Below are positions 1 to 14,484 of a stretch of 64,000 nt of DNA, piece after piece. Position 1 is the first letter of the stretch. Each line of letters starts with the position of its first letter. The notes beneath the pieces are model-generated. The model made no database searches, was not told where the DNA came from, and saw nothing but the letters and a program-made list of their open reading frames with translations. The stretch is from Apteryx mantelli. Taxonomy: Eukaryota; Chordata; Aves; Apterygiformes; Apterygidae. The position numbers and the translations under genes are program-made. The stretch covers positions 3,298,001-3,362,000 of the forward strand of contig NC_089990.1 in NCBI RefSeq assembly GCF_036417845.1, read 5' to 3'.

Positions 1-35
1 TTGAACATGAGATGAAACCAAAGTCTGTATCTTAC

Positions 36-152
36 CTTTCCAAATGATCCCTGACCAAGAACCTTAAGTAGTTCAAACTGTGCTGGATCTGCTTTCTCAC
101 ATCCTTCTTTCACATGATGGGTAATAGGAATTTCTTTCACACTTCCCTCATC
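36..152 (-). CDS. RPS6KA6: RPS6KA6 coding exon 3
   Basis: 117 bases encode 39 residues, from [10 protein letters not shown] to LGQGSFGK. The acceptor is an AG at 154-153 on the minus strand. The donor is GTAAG at 35-31, so both boundaries are visible. The exon carries the basic linker ITHHVKEG that precedes the N-terminal kinase domain, and the first strand plus the glycine-rich loop (GxGxFG). The following lysine-containing strand and the catalytic parts lie outside the window. Confidence 0.96.
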
Positions 153-3100
153 CTATTAACATTATTTCAAAAGAGGAAAAAAAAAAGTCCCAAATTAATC
201 CACTCTTACTAGAAGTGCACGTCTTATTTTTATTCTTTTAAATAAAATACTTGAAATGGTAATGAGGCCCCCCAAAAGCTGTTCAAATGAAAACAATTTT
301 CCATGCTTTTTTTAATAGGTGCATGTCTAAAATTTCAAAACTGAAGTCAAAGTCTCATCCATCTGAATAAAGCTCATTTACTTTTGCTATAAATCCTGCA
401 ACTAAAATAAGCATGAGTTTTCTTGTATGAAAGGAATAAGCTCAGATTTTTAAACTAAGCCTGAGATGATCTTTCATGCTCCACCTTTATTTCACACGCC
501 TTTAGTTTCCCAGTGACTGCTTTCCTCATCTTTCCCTTGCCCAAGCTATTCTTAATGAAAGCTAAATTGAATTTCATCATTTTAAGTAATTATTGCTTTT
601 CACAGCAGCAAGTAATAAATACGGTCATCCACTATTGTAGCTAAAGGAACATGCATCATTTGAAGAGACTAAATAAGATACAAGTCATCTTAAGAACTCC
701 AAGAATTCCTTTAGCTAGTAGCAGAAACGCAGCTCTGAGGTGCAGCACTCATGGAAAGATGATCCAGTGTGAAGTCCTTCTTCATAAAGCTGAGTGCAAT
801 TCTGAGGTAAGAAAGATTTAGGGTTCTGCCGATTTTTGCCTGTTACTGTAATCTTTCGCAAGATAGGGCACAGCAGCTACAATTATGAAAGCACAAACAT
901 CCACGATGAAAACAAATCAGATGTACTGCAGCTGTATAAAATTTATGGTGTATGAAAGAAACTTCTGGAAGCCAAAACAACCAAGATGTTGAAACAAGCA
1001 TCCTTATGTGCTAAGGCCTACAACTGCAACAGCAACCTGAGCCTGAATGTGGAACAGGAATGCTATCCCTCTGCCTTATTAAAAATATCAATTTCTTGCG
1101 CAGAGCAAATACGGTCCAATGACAACTGAAAATCCTGCCCGATTTGCACTACTTCTATGTCTTTAGGAGATCCTGGTCACTACTAACTGTCCTCTCCTTA
1201 GTTCTTCACCTCAAAGTCTTCCTAGCAAAGAGATACCAAAGGGAAAAAACAAAACTAAAAAAACCCACCCCTACAATGCATCACTCTTCCTGAATGACAA
1301 GAACAAAACCCAGCCTTACCACTTGAAACAGTTTGTGCTAGTAGAGAACATCTTTCTATACTCAGGCTTGACATAAGATTACACCTAAGATCATCCATAA
1401 TATATGCACAAACTGTAGTCCAGCTGTTACCACACATTAGTCCTTTCCCCTCCCCTATATCTCTTATTTGTCCTCTTTCCAAAAAAGCCTATTCCTTCTG
1501 CCCGATTCCCATGGAGAGGTGGATATTAACACAAGTAGCTGCCTGGATAACAAACTTTCTAATTCACACTCCAAACAATTGTTGCTATTGTTGCCTTTCA
1601 GTAAAATATTTCATAACTGCCCTAAAAAGGCTTTCTGGCCATATAAGTCACTGATACACTGCAACTGTCTGGACATAGATTTATCAGCCTGAAGGAGAGA
1701 AATGGAAATGGAGGTGCATAAAGGGCACGGAGCAGGGAGGCATTCAAAATAAAGTCTATTTGAAAACAATTTTACAAAGTCACAGTTTTACAAAGATAGC
1801 AGTATTACCCCCTTTAGATGATAAAGGTTCTTTATTGTAACATCAGCTGAAGCTTACAAACAGCACAGGTGGAGTTTGCTTCTGGCAAATGACTCAAAAA
1901 TTTTGAGTTCAGAACTAGTAAAAGACATTTGCACACTCATAGTAAGATTAAATGGTGAGTGACCTGTTACAAACCAGAGCAGAAGGATTCACATACTGTA
2001 CAAACGAGAGCTCTAATTTTGATGATCTGGTTTGTAAAGTTTAAGGAACAGAAAAAGGAGATAGGGATTACCTACTTATCCTTCAAAAAGGTATCATACT
2101 TGTACTGCTTAATAAAGACACAGCGGAGTTTTTTGCCAAAATTTAATTTCAGCAAAACATGCTATTTTGTCAAAGTCTGTGAGGATGCATCAGTTTCAAA
2201 AATGCTTTTTTGAGAGGGTGCACAGGGAATGGAAAGAAATTGCAACTAAACGAATGTATTAACCCAAGTTACAGCAGACCTGGATCCCAATCTGTATTAA
2301 GAATAGATTTAACTATTTCAAGTGAAGAGACCAGTGATCAACTGCTTAAGAATCCCTTTTCTTTTCCACGGGAACTAATACTGCAGCACCTAATAAAATT
2401 CTCTATACACCTCATCCACCTCCTAATGTTTTGATGGGAAACAGTAGAAAAGCTACTTTATTTTGTCTCTTTGTTCAGGAAAAAACAGCTGACATATACC
2501 AATGATACATGGTCTACAGTCCAACTTAATTTCATCCATCTGACTATGTTATATGTAAGATACACATATCCCTTCCATTTTTTTTTTTTTTTAACATGTA
2601 CTTGGAATTTAAGGCAGGTGAAAATACTAGCATTTCAAGTCATCTCATGACAGACAGCAGCAATTCCTCTCTTATACGCTGAGTTGTACAACAAATTAAG
2701 AAGCCTTTTTACTTCAATATCCTAATCTGTATTGCTTAACACTGTGAACCTCTGCATGAGAAGAGATCTTTAAGAGTTCATCTGCTCTTCTGTTTATCAC
2801 CCACCTTGAATCATTAGCCTGTGACATCACATCTGGTTGCTGTGGAGACTGACAGAGTATTTCTAAATGTGAACTCAGGAGAAAAATGTTTTCCATGCTA
2901 ATAAAGAATAACTTGAGATATGTATTAAATGAGGGTTTTATAACAAGTTTTAGCTTTACAAAAGATGTTTATGTAATTTCACCTACTTAACTACCATTAA
3001 AGTGCTAGAAATTGGCATGACTGAAGTATAAAAAGATGTCAGGATCATCAACAAGGAATGTGCAGATACAGAGTTGAATGGATACATAAGCCAGTTTCAT

Positions 3101-6100
3101 TTTTATTTCTAGTTTAGTCTCCATAAATTGCAAATTTGGCTATCTGTGCACTGCTGCTTGGGCAGCAAGTCTGTTTCAGGGCCCAGGTAACAGCTCTCAC
3201 TAAGTTGCCTTGCAAAAGAGGCAACTATTCCCAGCAGATTAAACAGAAGGGAATAAAGCACTGAGAGAAATGCCACAATCAGTTTTGGCTTTTTGCCATC
3301 TTTCTTAGTTGCAGCTTGACTGGTTTGTGGCTCCTAGCATCTAACAAACAAGTTCTGCAACATCCTTTTGGTTCAGGTATGGTGCAAGATTGAGCCACAA
3401 CCCGTTGCTCATCTTTCTGCGTTACGTGGAAGATGACTACCACGCTGAAGGCTTATTTATTTACTCCGCAACATCAGGAAATAGAAAAGCATTACAAATT
3501 TCTGTCCCCACAAGTTTACTCTCTGAATCATTTACTTAAAAATTATTGCAATACACAGCAGCCATTACAGCTGGTAAAAAGATCTACTTGACCCCTTCTT
3601 CCATGATTCTATTCAAAATACATGGATATGTGCGTTGAAAAACAATGATCAATTTTTCCATGCAAAGTCGGTCTCTTCATCACATGGAGAATTAGCCTGA
3701 AGTTTACTCTAAGATTTAGCCAGCATACAAAATACTGATCTTCAACATCTAAAAATACAAGTTTTCAAGGCACTGGACAAAAATCCATGCTTAACAGGGC
3801 TTTTCTGGGGTATTTCTATATAAAAGTCAAATTAATATACTGATGTAAAAATTAATTCTGTTCTAAATTGACAGAAATGAAGTACCTTTTATATGAATAT
3901 ACAGCAACTACATCAAAAAAGTAGTCATCTTTTCATACTTTGAATAAATAAGCAACATTAAGCACACTGGTCCACCTAAATTTTATTATGTTTTGATCAT
4001 AAAAATCATTTTACAGAAGTAAAAAAATCAGAAAAAATATTTTTACCATGGCCTTTAAACTGGAAGGCATATCTGCATTCAGCAGTTCCCCCAGTATTGT
4101 TCGTTTGCTTTGTGTTTCATAAAGTAAAGGCAATTTGCAAGAAGACCTGCATCCTTCCTGAAGGCTATCCCCATCCTAGCTTTATAAACAGAAGTGGCTC
4201 TGCGAGCACCAAAAGAAGTGAAAGCCACTCCTGCTACAGAAGCATCTCAACAGTGATGGGCCTTGGGGTCTAGAAGGTTCAAGGTTGGACTGAGCATCTT
4301 CCTGAGGCTGAAGGATCCGTAAGTGCTCCTTCCAGCATAGAGACTCTGCTTGCTATAAAGCACCACCTCATGCCGCATCCTTTTCCAAACAAGACACTTA
4401 CTACCCAGCTGCTAATTTTCAAAAACTTGTGGGGAAAAAAAATATTCTCTGAGACTTGGAGCTTTTTCAAATCTAGTCAAATAAAATGATAGCTTCAGAA
4501 GTTATTAAAGAACATGCAACACATACACTTTGCTTTAAAAACACAATCACGCTAATGAGCTTCTAAAGTCAACACATATCAAATGTACCTACATGGTAGG
4601 AATACGGTTCACCTTCTTCCATGGGCTCATCTGCCATTTTAAGACCATTCAGCTGGAGAAGGGAACGCAGAAGAGAAAGAAAGAAAAGAAAAAAATTAGC
4701 AACATTAAGACCAAACAATTTCAAAGAAGTGCCAAAGTTCATAATTTGACAGAATTACATTATAAAGCATACAAATGAAAATTGGTGGGTTTTGCTATTC
4801 TATTTTAAAACTGTAGTTTCAAACAAAAAATTACTACCTCATTTAGCACATCCCTTTGTAAATGCTGTTCCACAGTATTACTTAATTGGAAATAATTTAA
4901 AATACTTTCTCTAAGAGCTACAGATACAATTCATAAAGGAAAACACTGACATAAATGCTTCCTTTACATACAAAATCTGTTGCAGACATTTTTCAAAAAC
5001 CTAAATTCTGCTGCTGAAAATTAATTTGAAGTTTAAGGAGAAAAGATTCTAAAATGATTTTAAGTTGTGGGGGGGTAGAGGTGAGGGGGAAGTGCAAGAG
5101 AAGGGAGAATGGAGAACACATATACCCCAGAACACTTTTTATGTACAAAAATATTTAAGAATTAATTACCTATTTCCTTTAAAAATGATGTGCATCTGGA
5201 CAGAAGTAAAAAAAATGCCATCCTCTTAATTAAGAATACCACAACACTTACAAGCAGCTGACTTTCTTTCCCCCCACTTCAACCAACAGTAAAAAAAAGA
5301 TATTAAGCCCACAGTCACAATAATAAAAAAAACTTAATTTATAAAGTTCAGGCTCTCCTTAAGTAATAATTCAATGCAGTCTTACGATTGAAACTTTAAA
5401 CATATTGAAGCTTTAAACATGCAGAAATAAAAAGGACATGCTCTGTTTCAACACTCGAAGTATTAACTAAAACTGGAAATACCTGACAAAATGGGTGAAG
5501 CCAATTATGGATTTTACTAGTGATAACTGCTAATCTATTTATATGTTAAGTGCTCAGTATTTCTACCTTCATGTGGCATAGATCCCACACAACAAAATAC
5601 TAAATAAAAATATCGTGAGGAAACTCAAGCTACTTTTTTTCCTAAAAACAAAAGTTCAAGCAATAAGTTCTATAACCAGGTAATAACATTTTTTCCTTTT
5701 ACTTCTCAATTTCTCTAACCTATGGACCAGTCTAAGATACTGAAATATGGCATGATTATCAGTATGCAAATGGGTAAAACACAGGACTACAAGGAATGTT
5801 GAAAGGCCACACAGACCCTATTAAAAATAAATAAATAAAAAAACCCACCACCACCACACACACACACTTGACAAACTGGTAGGGCAGCAGGGACAGATTT
5901 AGGACACTGCGACTGCATCATCCGGGCAAAACCTCTGCCACCTGCACTGCTTCTTCTGGATGAACTCTTGATTTCAAGTAAATCTTGAGAGCTCAAGTCC
6001 TAAATTAATACATTTAATAAATTTATAAATTAAAAAAAATAAATTTAGTAAAATTACATCTCCAAATTTTGTATCAAGACACTAGCACTTATTTTTGGAT

Positions 6101-9100
6101 GATAACTTCACTTCAAAAGAAGAAAGTAATACAGGATTTTGATTGCTTTCACTGCTTTCTAAGTTTTTATTTATTCCCTACTTTCTCAAGACCAAAAATC
6201 ACTAACTCATTACCCTAGATTCAGAAACTTCACAAACACTACAGAAACCAATATATTACTTTGAGGCATAACTTTCAGTTTTTGCATAAAGTTTTACCAA
6301 ATTAGATACCCAAAAGGGGGGAAAACTTACCATTACGCTTTGCATTGAATGAATTAATTGAATACATCAAGGCACCATAACCCCAAAGTTCAGACCAAAT
6401 GTAAACTCCAACCTCATTTCCAACAGTTCACTGCCACGCGATCTCTTTCACAATATTACTAGATCACATTCAGGCGAGAATTAATGCAGAGACCAAAGTT
6501 TGTTTATAAAACCTGTTTGGACCTGGTAAGGAAAAGCCTTTGCACTCTGGATGTTCAGAAACGGGATACAATTCTTCTCTCGCAGACTTTGCCAGACTTG
6601 TGCAGCATTAATTTGAAATGATTTCGGTGTGCATTTCTCTTTCTTTCCTTTAAATGTAGTCAACATTTTTCAAGCTTTGTTATTTAAAATTAAGATCTTG
6701 AACCTACATACACTAGCCAGCAGAACTGCAGATACGCTGAAAACAGTAGTTTAACTCAGGCAGTCAGATATAGAAAGCTGCCACTGCCTGAATGGGCTTT
6801 TGACCCCAAAGTCCAGCATGTTATTTGATCTACCTAGTATTCCAGCGTACAGTGTAAGCATACTTTTAGCTTTCTGACGAATCATATATAGTAAATTATC
6901 GGATTTTTACAGCAGATAATCAAATGTCATCTTAATTAGCAATTTCCTATCATATACACTTTTCCCCTTCATTGTTGCTTGTTTTTCCTGTCCAGTCTCT
7001 CCATAATCACAAAAACTGGGATGTCTGCCAACTTTTGGGCCAATAAATTTTGTGTTCAAGTGTGTAAACCTACTTTTATAGTCTGACATGTGATACTATA
7101 CTTTTAGCTCATTGATTTGTGAACCCTGGTCACCATTCGCTAAATAAATTGTTGGACTGGAAGCCAAAACCTAGTAATTTTAAAGAAACCACAAACTTGT
7201 TAATTATTCAGTTAAAAAAAATTCAATGACAAAATCAAGTCACTACTATTTTCTATAGCTACTTATATTGGCCAGGTTTTAATAACTGGAAGTATCCATT
7301 CATATACTTTATAGAGACTATTAAAATTCATACTCAATTCCTACCTTTATGGAAAGCAAATACAGAACTCTGCTTCTGCAGATGACTAGGACCTCTTTTA
7401 GTGATTTATTCAAACATTTATGCACAAACATATATTTAGAATAGAACTATTTTAACCTGTAATAACTCACTAAACATCTATGAACACACAGCTTAAATTC
7501 ATTATTGAGAATTAGAAAACACACATCTCTACAGTGAGCAGGTGAAAGGAAATGAGTGCCGTTGTTCTGAAAGAGATTCTTTCATTCTCAAATCACTTAG
7601 CTGTTCAATACTTTTAATATTAGAAGTTTTCAGTTCATTGTAAAAGTTTAGTTTGCATTTTAATTAAACTGAGACATTTAGACAAGTTGTATCAACACTT
7701 TCCAAATAAAATTTTTGAAAATTAAAATATTCCACTCTGTTGATCAGTATAAATTAGCAGAAACTACTACATAAAAACATGAGAATAAAGTTAAAGTCAG
7801 AGACAATCCAGCAGGTAAGAAACAAACAAGAAAACCCTTACTTTTCCAGAGGTGCAGGCTAAAAGACCCAATCCTTCAATGCCAAACTGCCTCTGAGGTT
7901 AGAGAGTGCAACCTGCCTTCTAATTTAAACACACTGCTGTAGCTGCAATGGATCCCATGACTGGCTGGGACTCTACCATATTACCTTGGGCATGTTTTTC
8001 CTCTAATACTTATGACAAAACAGAGGGATCCCAGTATTACTAAAGATTAGAGGCTTTTTTTTTTTTAATATTAAGGATGTCTCAACTGTTTACTTGGTAA
8101 ATGCCTCGTTGTTTGGTGGGCCAAAAGGTTTTGGCCAAAAGAGATGAGACAAACAGTCAGCCAAAATGCCTAATCACAAGGAAAAGCAGTAAAGGATTTA
8201 CAACTGGTTCATTCTGCCCTGTTTTTACAAGTTGTCATTTAGGCATTCAAACAGAATTTAAAATTAGAAGGAAAAAACGGAACCAGGAATTTTATAATCA
8301 TAATATTATTAGAAGTAAGGAAGTAATATTTATCATCACTCCTGCAGAATCTAATTTGGCTTCAAAACAGGTAAAAATTCTACATACAGATAAACAAAGG
8401 CTTCTGCAGCCTCTAAGGTACCTCCTTCAGTGCACTTAATTTGCTAGGTTGGTAAAACTAAAATCTCCAGACCTACAGCTCTCATAATTCTTCCAAATGA
8501 ACACAAGACAAACCACTTTGCTTCCCCATACGCCAAAGTATTCCTTCAAATACACTTTATTGATTTTGAATAAGTAAGCTTATATTAGAAACTCCAGTCA
8601 TTTTGACAAAACTTCGAGAAAATACTTTGGAAAAAAAAAATACTGTTAAGAAAACTCCATTTGTTCCTCATTTGTTTTGAGCTACATCTGTAGAGAGTTT
8701 GCATCATTAATTTAATTAGCAGCATATTGGCTTACTGAATCTTATTTCCTGATATTTGCTTGGGAAAGTTTCCTTTTCTGCACTCAGGCAAACAGGTGAG
8801 GGTTTTTATTATTTTTAAACAATGTCTAGAAGTCACTGTAAGCATAACTGAAGCTTAAAGGAATTTGTTCTTGCTATAAAATATCCACAATTTCCTCTCC
8901 ATGCAACAGATGATTTTTTTTAAACTATAGCCAATTGTTATTGTGCGCAGGTGCCCAAGCTGGTTCAACGCTCTATTACCCGGGCTGGCCTGCTTTCAGG
9001 AAGGAACAGTCTCACATAGCACAGTGCTCAGCCACATGAGGTGAAAGAGAAAGCAATGTTATTAGGGCGACAAGACACAGTGATATATCAATTAAAGCTG

Positions 9101-12100
9101 ATTTCCATTCTACCATGAGGTGACCAGAAAATAAATATATGTCACCTATGGATTACAGTTCCCACTTGAGCCTCTGGAGGCCTGTGCTTCATGTTCTTCT
9201 CATTCAGCTCACTGCACAACCCTTGCAAGCCTGAGACTCTCTATGCCTCAGTTCCTCTCACAAAAAGGAGAGGCCAGATAAGCCATTCACACTTAGATAC
9301 ATCAAGTACAAGAGGAAGACAAGAGGAAGATAAATCTATCCTATATTTAAAAAAAAAGGGAGAAAAAAAAGTTGGAATGCTGATGTCAAGCACTCACTGC
9401 TAGTGTTTAAGTGCCTAAACCCACAGTCATTTATCAAGGAATTTAAAGTTCTTTTCCCGTGGTAAATAAAATGTACAATTCAGATAGGATAGCAAACCTT
9501 CAGGAACATACAAGTACTGATTTTAAAAGAATCCCAGAACAGTTGAGGTTAAAAGGAACCTCTGGAGATCATCTAGTCCAACTCCCTGCTCAAGCACAGT
9601 CACTGAGAGCAGGCTGCCCAGGAGCCTGCCCAGATGGTTTTTTAATATCTCCAAGGATGGAGACTTCACCACCTCTCTGGGCAACCTGCTCCAGTGCTCT
9701 GTTACCCTTATGTTCAAAAGGGCAATGAGATCCCTTCCATCCTCAGAGATCAAGGGAGAACTATGTGTCTCCCAACAGTTACAGCTGTAACAAGATATAA
9801 ACCTAACCATAAACACTGGGATCCCTGAACTAGTTTCATTCTTAATGCAGGAAAGAATTATATCCATGTAAAATAGTGACCTATATACTGTGAGTTGATA
9901 AGTCATAACATTCTTCTACTTAGGGTTATTGTGAAGTTTCTCTAAAGCTTTCCTGGAGGAATTCAGGTTGGCTATCTTGAATAGGACCCCCGCCCTCCCC
10001 AGTCATTTTAGAGACTCAGAACTCCACTGCAGACCTCTAAAACTACCTTCAAAAGTGGTATACCAAAACACAACTATTATTACATTGCAGCACTTTCCAG
10101 TGCATAAAGACACTCATTGTTTTCTGTTTCTTAAGAGTATTAATGTGCTTATTTTTTTTCTTCTTTTAAGAGAGCTGGTTTTCATAAATCTTTGTAAAAA
10201 CTGTACATTGTTGCAATAGCTGAGGGCACCTAATTCTCAAGTTACATGCAACTACCACTACTTTTTTTCTTAGCATAACAGCACCTAACTGTAGAGATGT
10301 TCAGAGATGCACAAAACTAGGTAGCTGAGTCATCCACGTCACTGCCAGTAATTACTCACACAGGCGTTATGCAACTGTGACAAAACTCAGCGGCCTTTGA
10401 CAGACCAGGAGCAGAACGTGCTTAAGAGGATGGACTACAAACACTGGGGAAAGTGAGAGATGTATTTAAACAGACATGAAAAACAGACCGGTATGTACAA
10501 CAGCAGCAATGTTCAACTCACGAGCTTGCTTTTTTTTAAGGCAGCTGCTTCTAACACGGTAAAGTTTTATAGCTGAATACTTTCATTTCTAGTCACTCTC
10601 TTATCCTGGCCTTGTTATTTTCCTGTCAACTTCAGCCTATTAAGCAACTGTTTATTGAAGTATGTATTTATTTGAGAAACATTTAAGTATGAGGTTGCAT
10701 GTATGCATTTCACAATACTCATAAGTAGCAAACAGCATATATTTTAATTATTAAATATATTTCCCATTTTAAAGGCATACAATGCTACTTCTATTAAACA
10801 ATACTACCACTTTTATCTAAAGACTATTTGTACATTCTCAGTGATCTTTTTTCCCCTTAACTTCCCTTTGTCTTTAAAAGCTTCACAAGGAGTAAGAAAA
10901 GTTAAGTTTCAATTTTTCTCTCAACTCCTAGGCAGAAATTCCAAAGTTACTGTAATCTATACAATTCTGAGTATTTTTTGCATTTGATTCAGCTTGGTCA
11001 ATGAAGTGTTAACATCTACTTTCCTGTTTCTTTGTAGATTGCAATCACATTTTAATGATCTACTACAGTTATTTATAAGCAACACCCTTGCTGTATCTAT
11101 TTTTATTACCACGAAAATACTTATTCATCCTACATTTAGGAGGAAAGAAGTTCACTCAACATCTGAAGCTTAAACTGCATGACACAGACTCTTTCTACCT
11201 ATGCTTAAGGAATTCCAATAGTCACAAAATTGCTTCACAAGTGACATTTTGTCATAGGAATATAAGAATTCCTAACCAAATGAGAACTGGACAGTGTACA
11301 GCCAAGAATTTAATTCTCAGCACTTCAAAGAAACTCAACATGAACAAATGTAAAATAATTAAATCTTAAACTTCTTCCAAAAGTTAGTGTTGTTTTTATG
11401 CCTTGAAGCGTGAAAATTTGTTCCCTACCTTCAAGATCATGTTCTTCTCTTGCCAACTGTTTTCAGTTCATCAATTCGACACAAGTGCTACTTCATTGGA
11501 AATGCACTTATTTTTAATAATGTAATTCTAAATTTAGTCAACAGGCAGATTCCCCAGGGAGAATCATTTCTTAATGCTTACCTCCAGTGATACGTCTAAT
11601 GGACAAGAGCACTAATAAGTGCAAGTAATTTGGCCTTCAAGATGCAGGATGACTACCTCAGTAATATTATTGACTCTCTGTAGTTGCAGAGGTCAAGGTC
11701 ACCTAGACCTATCAGATTGCAAACATAAGGTTGCATTAAGTATTAAAAGATACAATTCATTCTATGAACTTTAAATGAGGAATCCAAACCAAAAACTCAT
11801 TTTAACATAAAATAAACCATTGCTAAATCCCAATAACCAAGTGTTTGGACATTTCCATTCAAGTCAAAAATACTACATGTCCCTGAGATCCCTTTAATAT
11901 AAATATGTTATGACAGTAATAAGTACTTGCTAATGTAATTTATGAACTTCATATGCAACCTGGAAAGGTTTTTGGTATAAATGAAGTCTTAAACACTGCT
12001 AGCCAAATGCAACATGGATGTAACACATGTGATGTCTCATCTTAACTGGCGCACAAACAAAACAATTATACACAAATGCTGTCAAGTAAGCAGTTCCCGT

Positions 12101-14384
12101 ACAAACTTGAGGAAAGCGTAATTTAAAGAATGACTGTTGCAAATAGCTGCCTTCAGATGTTACAAACACAGAGCTGTTCAGTTGGACATCCATCATCACA
12201 TGCTCTGCTGGCAAGATGGGCAGAACTTCAGAACCAGGCTTCTACGACAGTTCATTGCTAACCTCTTATTTCTTTATTAGCCCTAACCCAGTGAAGTATT
12301 TGAAGATGACTTAAACATCACAGCAGTCAATAGAACTATGTGTCTGAGATTTGCTGTGTTGGAGCTAACGCAGGCTCTCCCTCTCCAGCCACTCTTGCTA
12401 ACTGTTGATGCAATATCTAAGGCAAAGACTGTATACAAAAGCGGCACGATCACAATACTGCAAAAGTAATAACAGCCTTGGCAGAGGGGTATTTGCCCAG
12501 CCAAAAAAATAGTGCAGAACTGTGAGAAGTGCAAAAAAAAAGTTTACATTTTGACTACACGACTTTATTTTAACACCAACATATCACACTATTCTTTGAG
12601 AACTAATGAATGGTGCCAGATAAGTCTTCTGAAACATTCAGCAAGCTTCATACCTTGACTACAGCATTGTTGTTACAAACTGAATATTAAGACTAACCTC
12701 TGATACCTCTGCTGACTTTTCATCCTTACTTGTAGCTTCACTAGCATCATTAGGATTTTTCTAGTATTAAAGTACTTAGACTGTGGTTAAGTATTAGATC
12801 GTCAGAATAAAAGTGTAGCAGCCATGGTGTAGAAATGCATGTCCAGTAATTACAGTGCTTGGAAATGGCACTTTGTGGACACAGCAACAGAAAGTAAAAT
12901 GAAGTAGTAAGAGATTTAAAACCTCCCTCTGGGTTTATTGCTATTGTGAATTACTGTATATGTATAAACGGACATTATCTGAGAAAGTAATTTCAACAAG
13001 ATCCTCTAACGGAGATTCTTTCATTCTTCCCATAATTTAAACTAGGCTTATTTTGTGCACTTTGTACTTAGAGATGAATTTGCCAAAGACCTTTTTACTT
13101 TTGATAAGTAAAATCATAAGTACTTTATGATTTAGGAATCACAAAAAGCAAGTTTGACCAGTTTTGAGAAGCTTTATTTAGATAACATCTCTTGTGTCTC
13201 TAATACACCTAGGTGTAATCTTTTATTTGTCATAACTGACAATGTTGGATACATAATCCTAAGCTTCTGATTTAAAAGTGCAAAAGTTGCAACACTTAAG
13301 TGTAATGCATTACATTGTGCCGAGATACACGCATTATCAGAGCATAATCAGTTTTACCTTTTTTTAATTACACCTGGCATTTGCTTCTATTAAGAGAAGC
13401 AATACCTCGAAGACACTCTTCAAGCTATCCGTTTTTCTAAATGTTTAGGCATCCAAGCCCCAGTCACTCCCCCCCCCTCCCTCCCCAGTTTTTTCTGTTA
13501 GTTGCGTGTATGATAATTATCATATAGTTAATCAATGAAAAACATAGCAACCTCTCCTAGTGACAGCCCAGCTGGATGCACACCCGGATTGGTAAAATTA
13601 AATTTTGAGAAGAAGTTAAAGTAAGTTTTCACAAGAGACAGCGGGACCGAGCTTACAAAAAGGTCTTTTTGGCACGGCAGAGGCCGTGAGCCAGGCAGCA
13701 CAAAGAAGAGCAGCCTTCAACGCGCTTTACCGAGCGTTGTTCTTCCCAGCCGAAGTTTGCTCCGCCGTAACTTCCCACGTGTTATTTTTTTTTTTTCTTT
13801 TCCTCCCTAGCAGCGCTCGCCCAGGAGGGAAGAAGGGAGGTTTGTCATCACTTTCTAAGCTTAGAAACTGCGAGCGGCAGAGCGCCGGGGTGCGGGGAAG
13901 CGGCGGCGGCTGCGGGAGGAAGCCCGAGGGGAGCGGGCTCGGCGGGCGCTGAGGGCGAGGGGCTGCGCGGGAGCGCGGGGACGGGCCCGGGAGGCCCCGA
14001 GGGCGGCGGCGGCGGCCGCAGGTGGGAAGGAAGCCCGCGGGGCGAGGCGGCAGAGCGGCGCCGCGCGCGGGGCCGCCGCGCTCTCCTCGGCGACGCCGGG
14101 GGCGTTGCGGTCTCCGGCGCGGCGGCTCGCGCAGGCAGAGCCACGCGGCGGCGGCGGCCCCGGCGCGGGGGCGGCGGCGGCGGGGAAAGAGGAGGAGGAG
14201 GAAGGCGGCAGGTGCCCGCAGGGTGCCCCCGGCCCGGCCCGGCTCGGCCGGCAGCGCGGCGCCGCCCCGCCCCCCCCCCTTTCCGCCGCGGCCCCGCACT
14301 GACCTCGCCGCCGCTCACGTACAGCTCCATTTTGTGGCAGGGCGCCGGCTCCTCCGCGTCCTCCAGCGACACGAACGGCACCAT
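36..14384 (-). CDS. RPS6KA6: RPS6KA6 (RSK4), 5' part: coding exons 1-3
   Basis: The CDS is complement join(36..152, 4593..4652, 14304..14384). It gives 86 residues with phase-0 junctions, and the gene continues left of the window. RSK4 is a cytosolic/nuclear Ser/Thr kinase of the p90 ribosomal S6 kinase family, with an N-terminal AGC kinase domain and a C-terminal CaMK-type domain, acting downstream of ERK. Seen here: a start MVPF matching the MLPF start of mammalian RSK4; exon 2 with [13 protein letters not shown]; exon 3 with [34 protein letters not shown], the beginning of the first kinase domain including the GQGSFGK nucleotide-binding loop. RSK1-3 start differently (MPLAQL type in RSK1/2), so RSK4 is the best assignment. 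The extreme N-terminus is diverged from mammals, which is usual for this segment. The start ATG is in a good context (GCCATGG). The paralogue assignment rests on remembered family sequences. Confidence 0.95.
153..4592 (-). other. RPS6KA6: RPS6KA6 intron 2
   Basis: AT-rich intronic DNA with short A/T homopolymers. I see no further exon, no recognisable transposable element and no RNA gene. Open frames of 60-84 codons here have no splice or homology support. Confidence 0.8.
4593..4652 (-). CDS. RPS6KA6: RPS6KA6 coding exon 2
   Basis: 60 bases encode [20 protein letters not shown]. The acceptor follows a pyrimidine-rich stretch ending in CTCCAG, with the AG at 4654-4653. The donor is GTAGGT at 4592-4587. 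The core [14 protein letters not shown] is the recognisable RSK4 N-terminal signature. The last four residues differ from the mammalian sequence but end in the same His before the Asp-Glu-Gly of exon 3, which supports the exon boundary. Confidence 0.95.
4653..14303 (-). other. RPS6KA6: RPS6KA6 intron 1
   Basis: A long AT-rich first intron of about 9.65 kb. Apart from the CR1 fragment near 9.5 kb and small simple repeats (CA-rich at about 5848-5868), I see no supported feature. The 112-codon open frame at 8101-8439 (+) has no splice context or family resemblance. The last 400 bases on the right belong to the CpG island. Confidence 0.8.
9527..9730 (-). mobile_element. CR1 LINE fragment (avian type), 3' end
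   Basis: On the plus strand this reads as the reverse complement of a CR1 3' region: GTTGAGGTTAAAAGGAACC, GGAGATCATCTAGTCCAACT, and then text ending in a block corresponding to the phrase CTCTGGGCA.CCTG.TCCAGTGCTCTGT. This is the wording shared by avian CR1 copies. CR1 is a non-LTR retrotransposon usually truncated at its 5' end, as here. The element has no coding capacity and sits inside RPS6KA6 intron 1. Boundaries are approximate, judged by where similarity to the remembered consensus fades. Confidence 0.9.
14304..14384 (-). CDS. RPS6KA6: RPS6KA6 coding exon 1
   Basis: 81 bases encode 27 residues, [12 protein letters not shown] to LYVSGGE. The donor is GTCAGT at 14303-14298, an acceptable but not ideal site. 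The start ATG at 14384-14382 lies in GCCATGG. The next in-frame Met is residue 19 (within CHKMELY), so a shorter form could be made by leaky scanning. The MxPF start and the Ser-Gly-Gly-Glu end correspond to the RSK4 N-terminus. The middle is diverged. Confidence 0.9.
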
Positions 14385-14484
14385 GGCCCGCTCCGCTCCG
14401 CGCCCGCCCGCGCTGCCTAGCCGCGGAGCCGCCGCCGGCCGCTGCCGCCGCGCATTCCCCGCGCCCCGCGGCGGCTGGAGACGC

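Noticed and set aside
8101..8439. 112-codon plus-strand open frame in RPS6KA6 intron 1
   Set aside because: Antisense to the intron, with no splice signals or known motif; plausible by chance.
9170..9300. CTCTATGCCTCAGTTCCTCT, MIR-like wording
   Set aside because: Only a short stretch resembles MIR, and the rest does not align with what I remember of the consensus.
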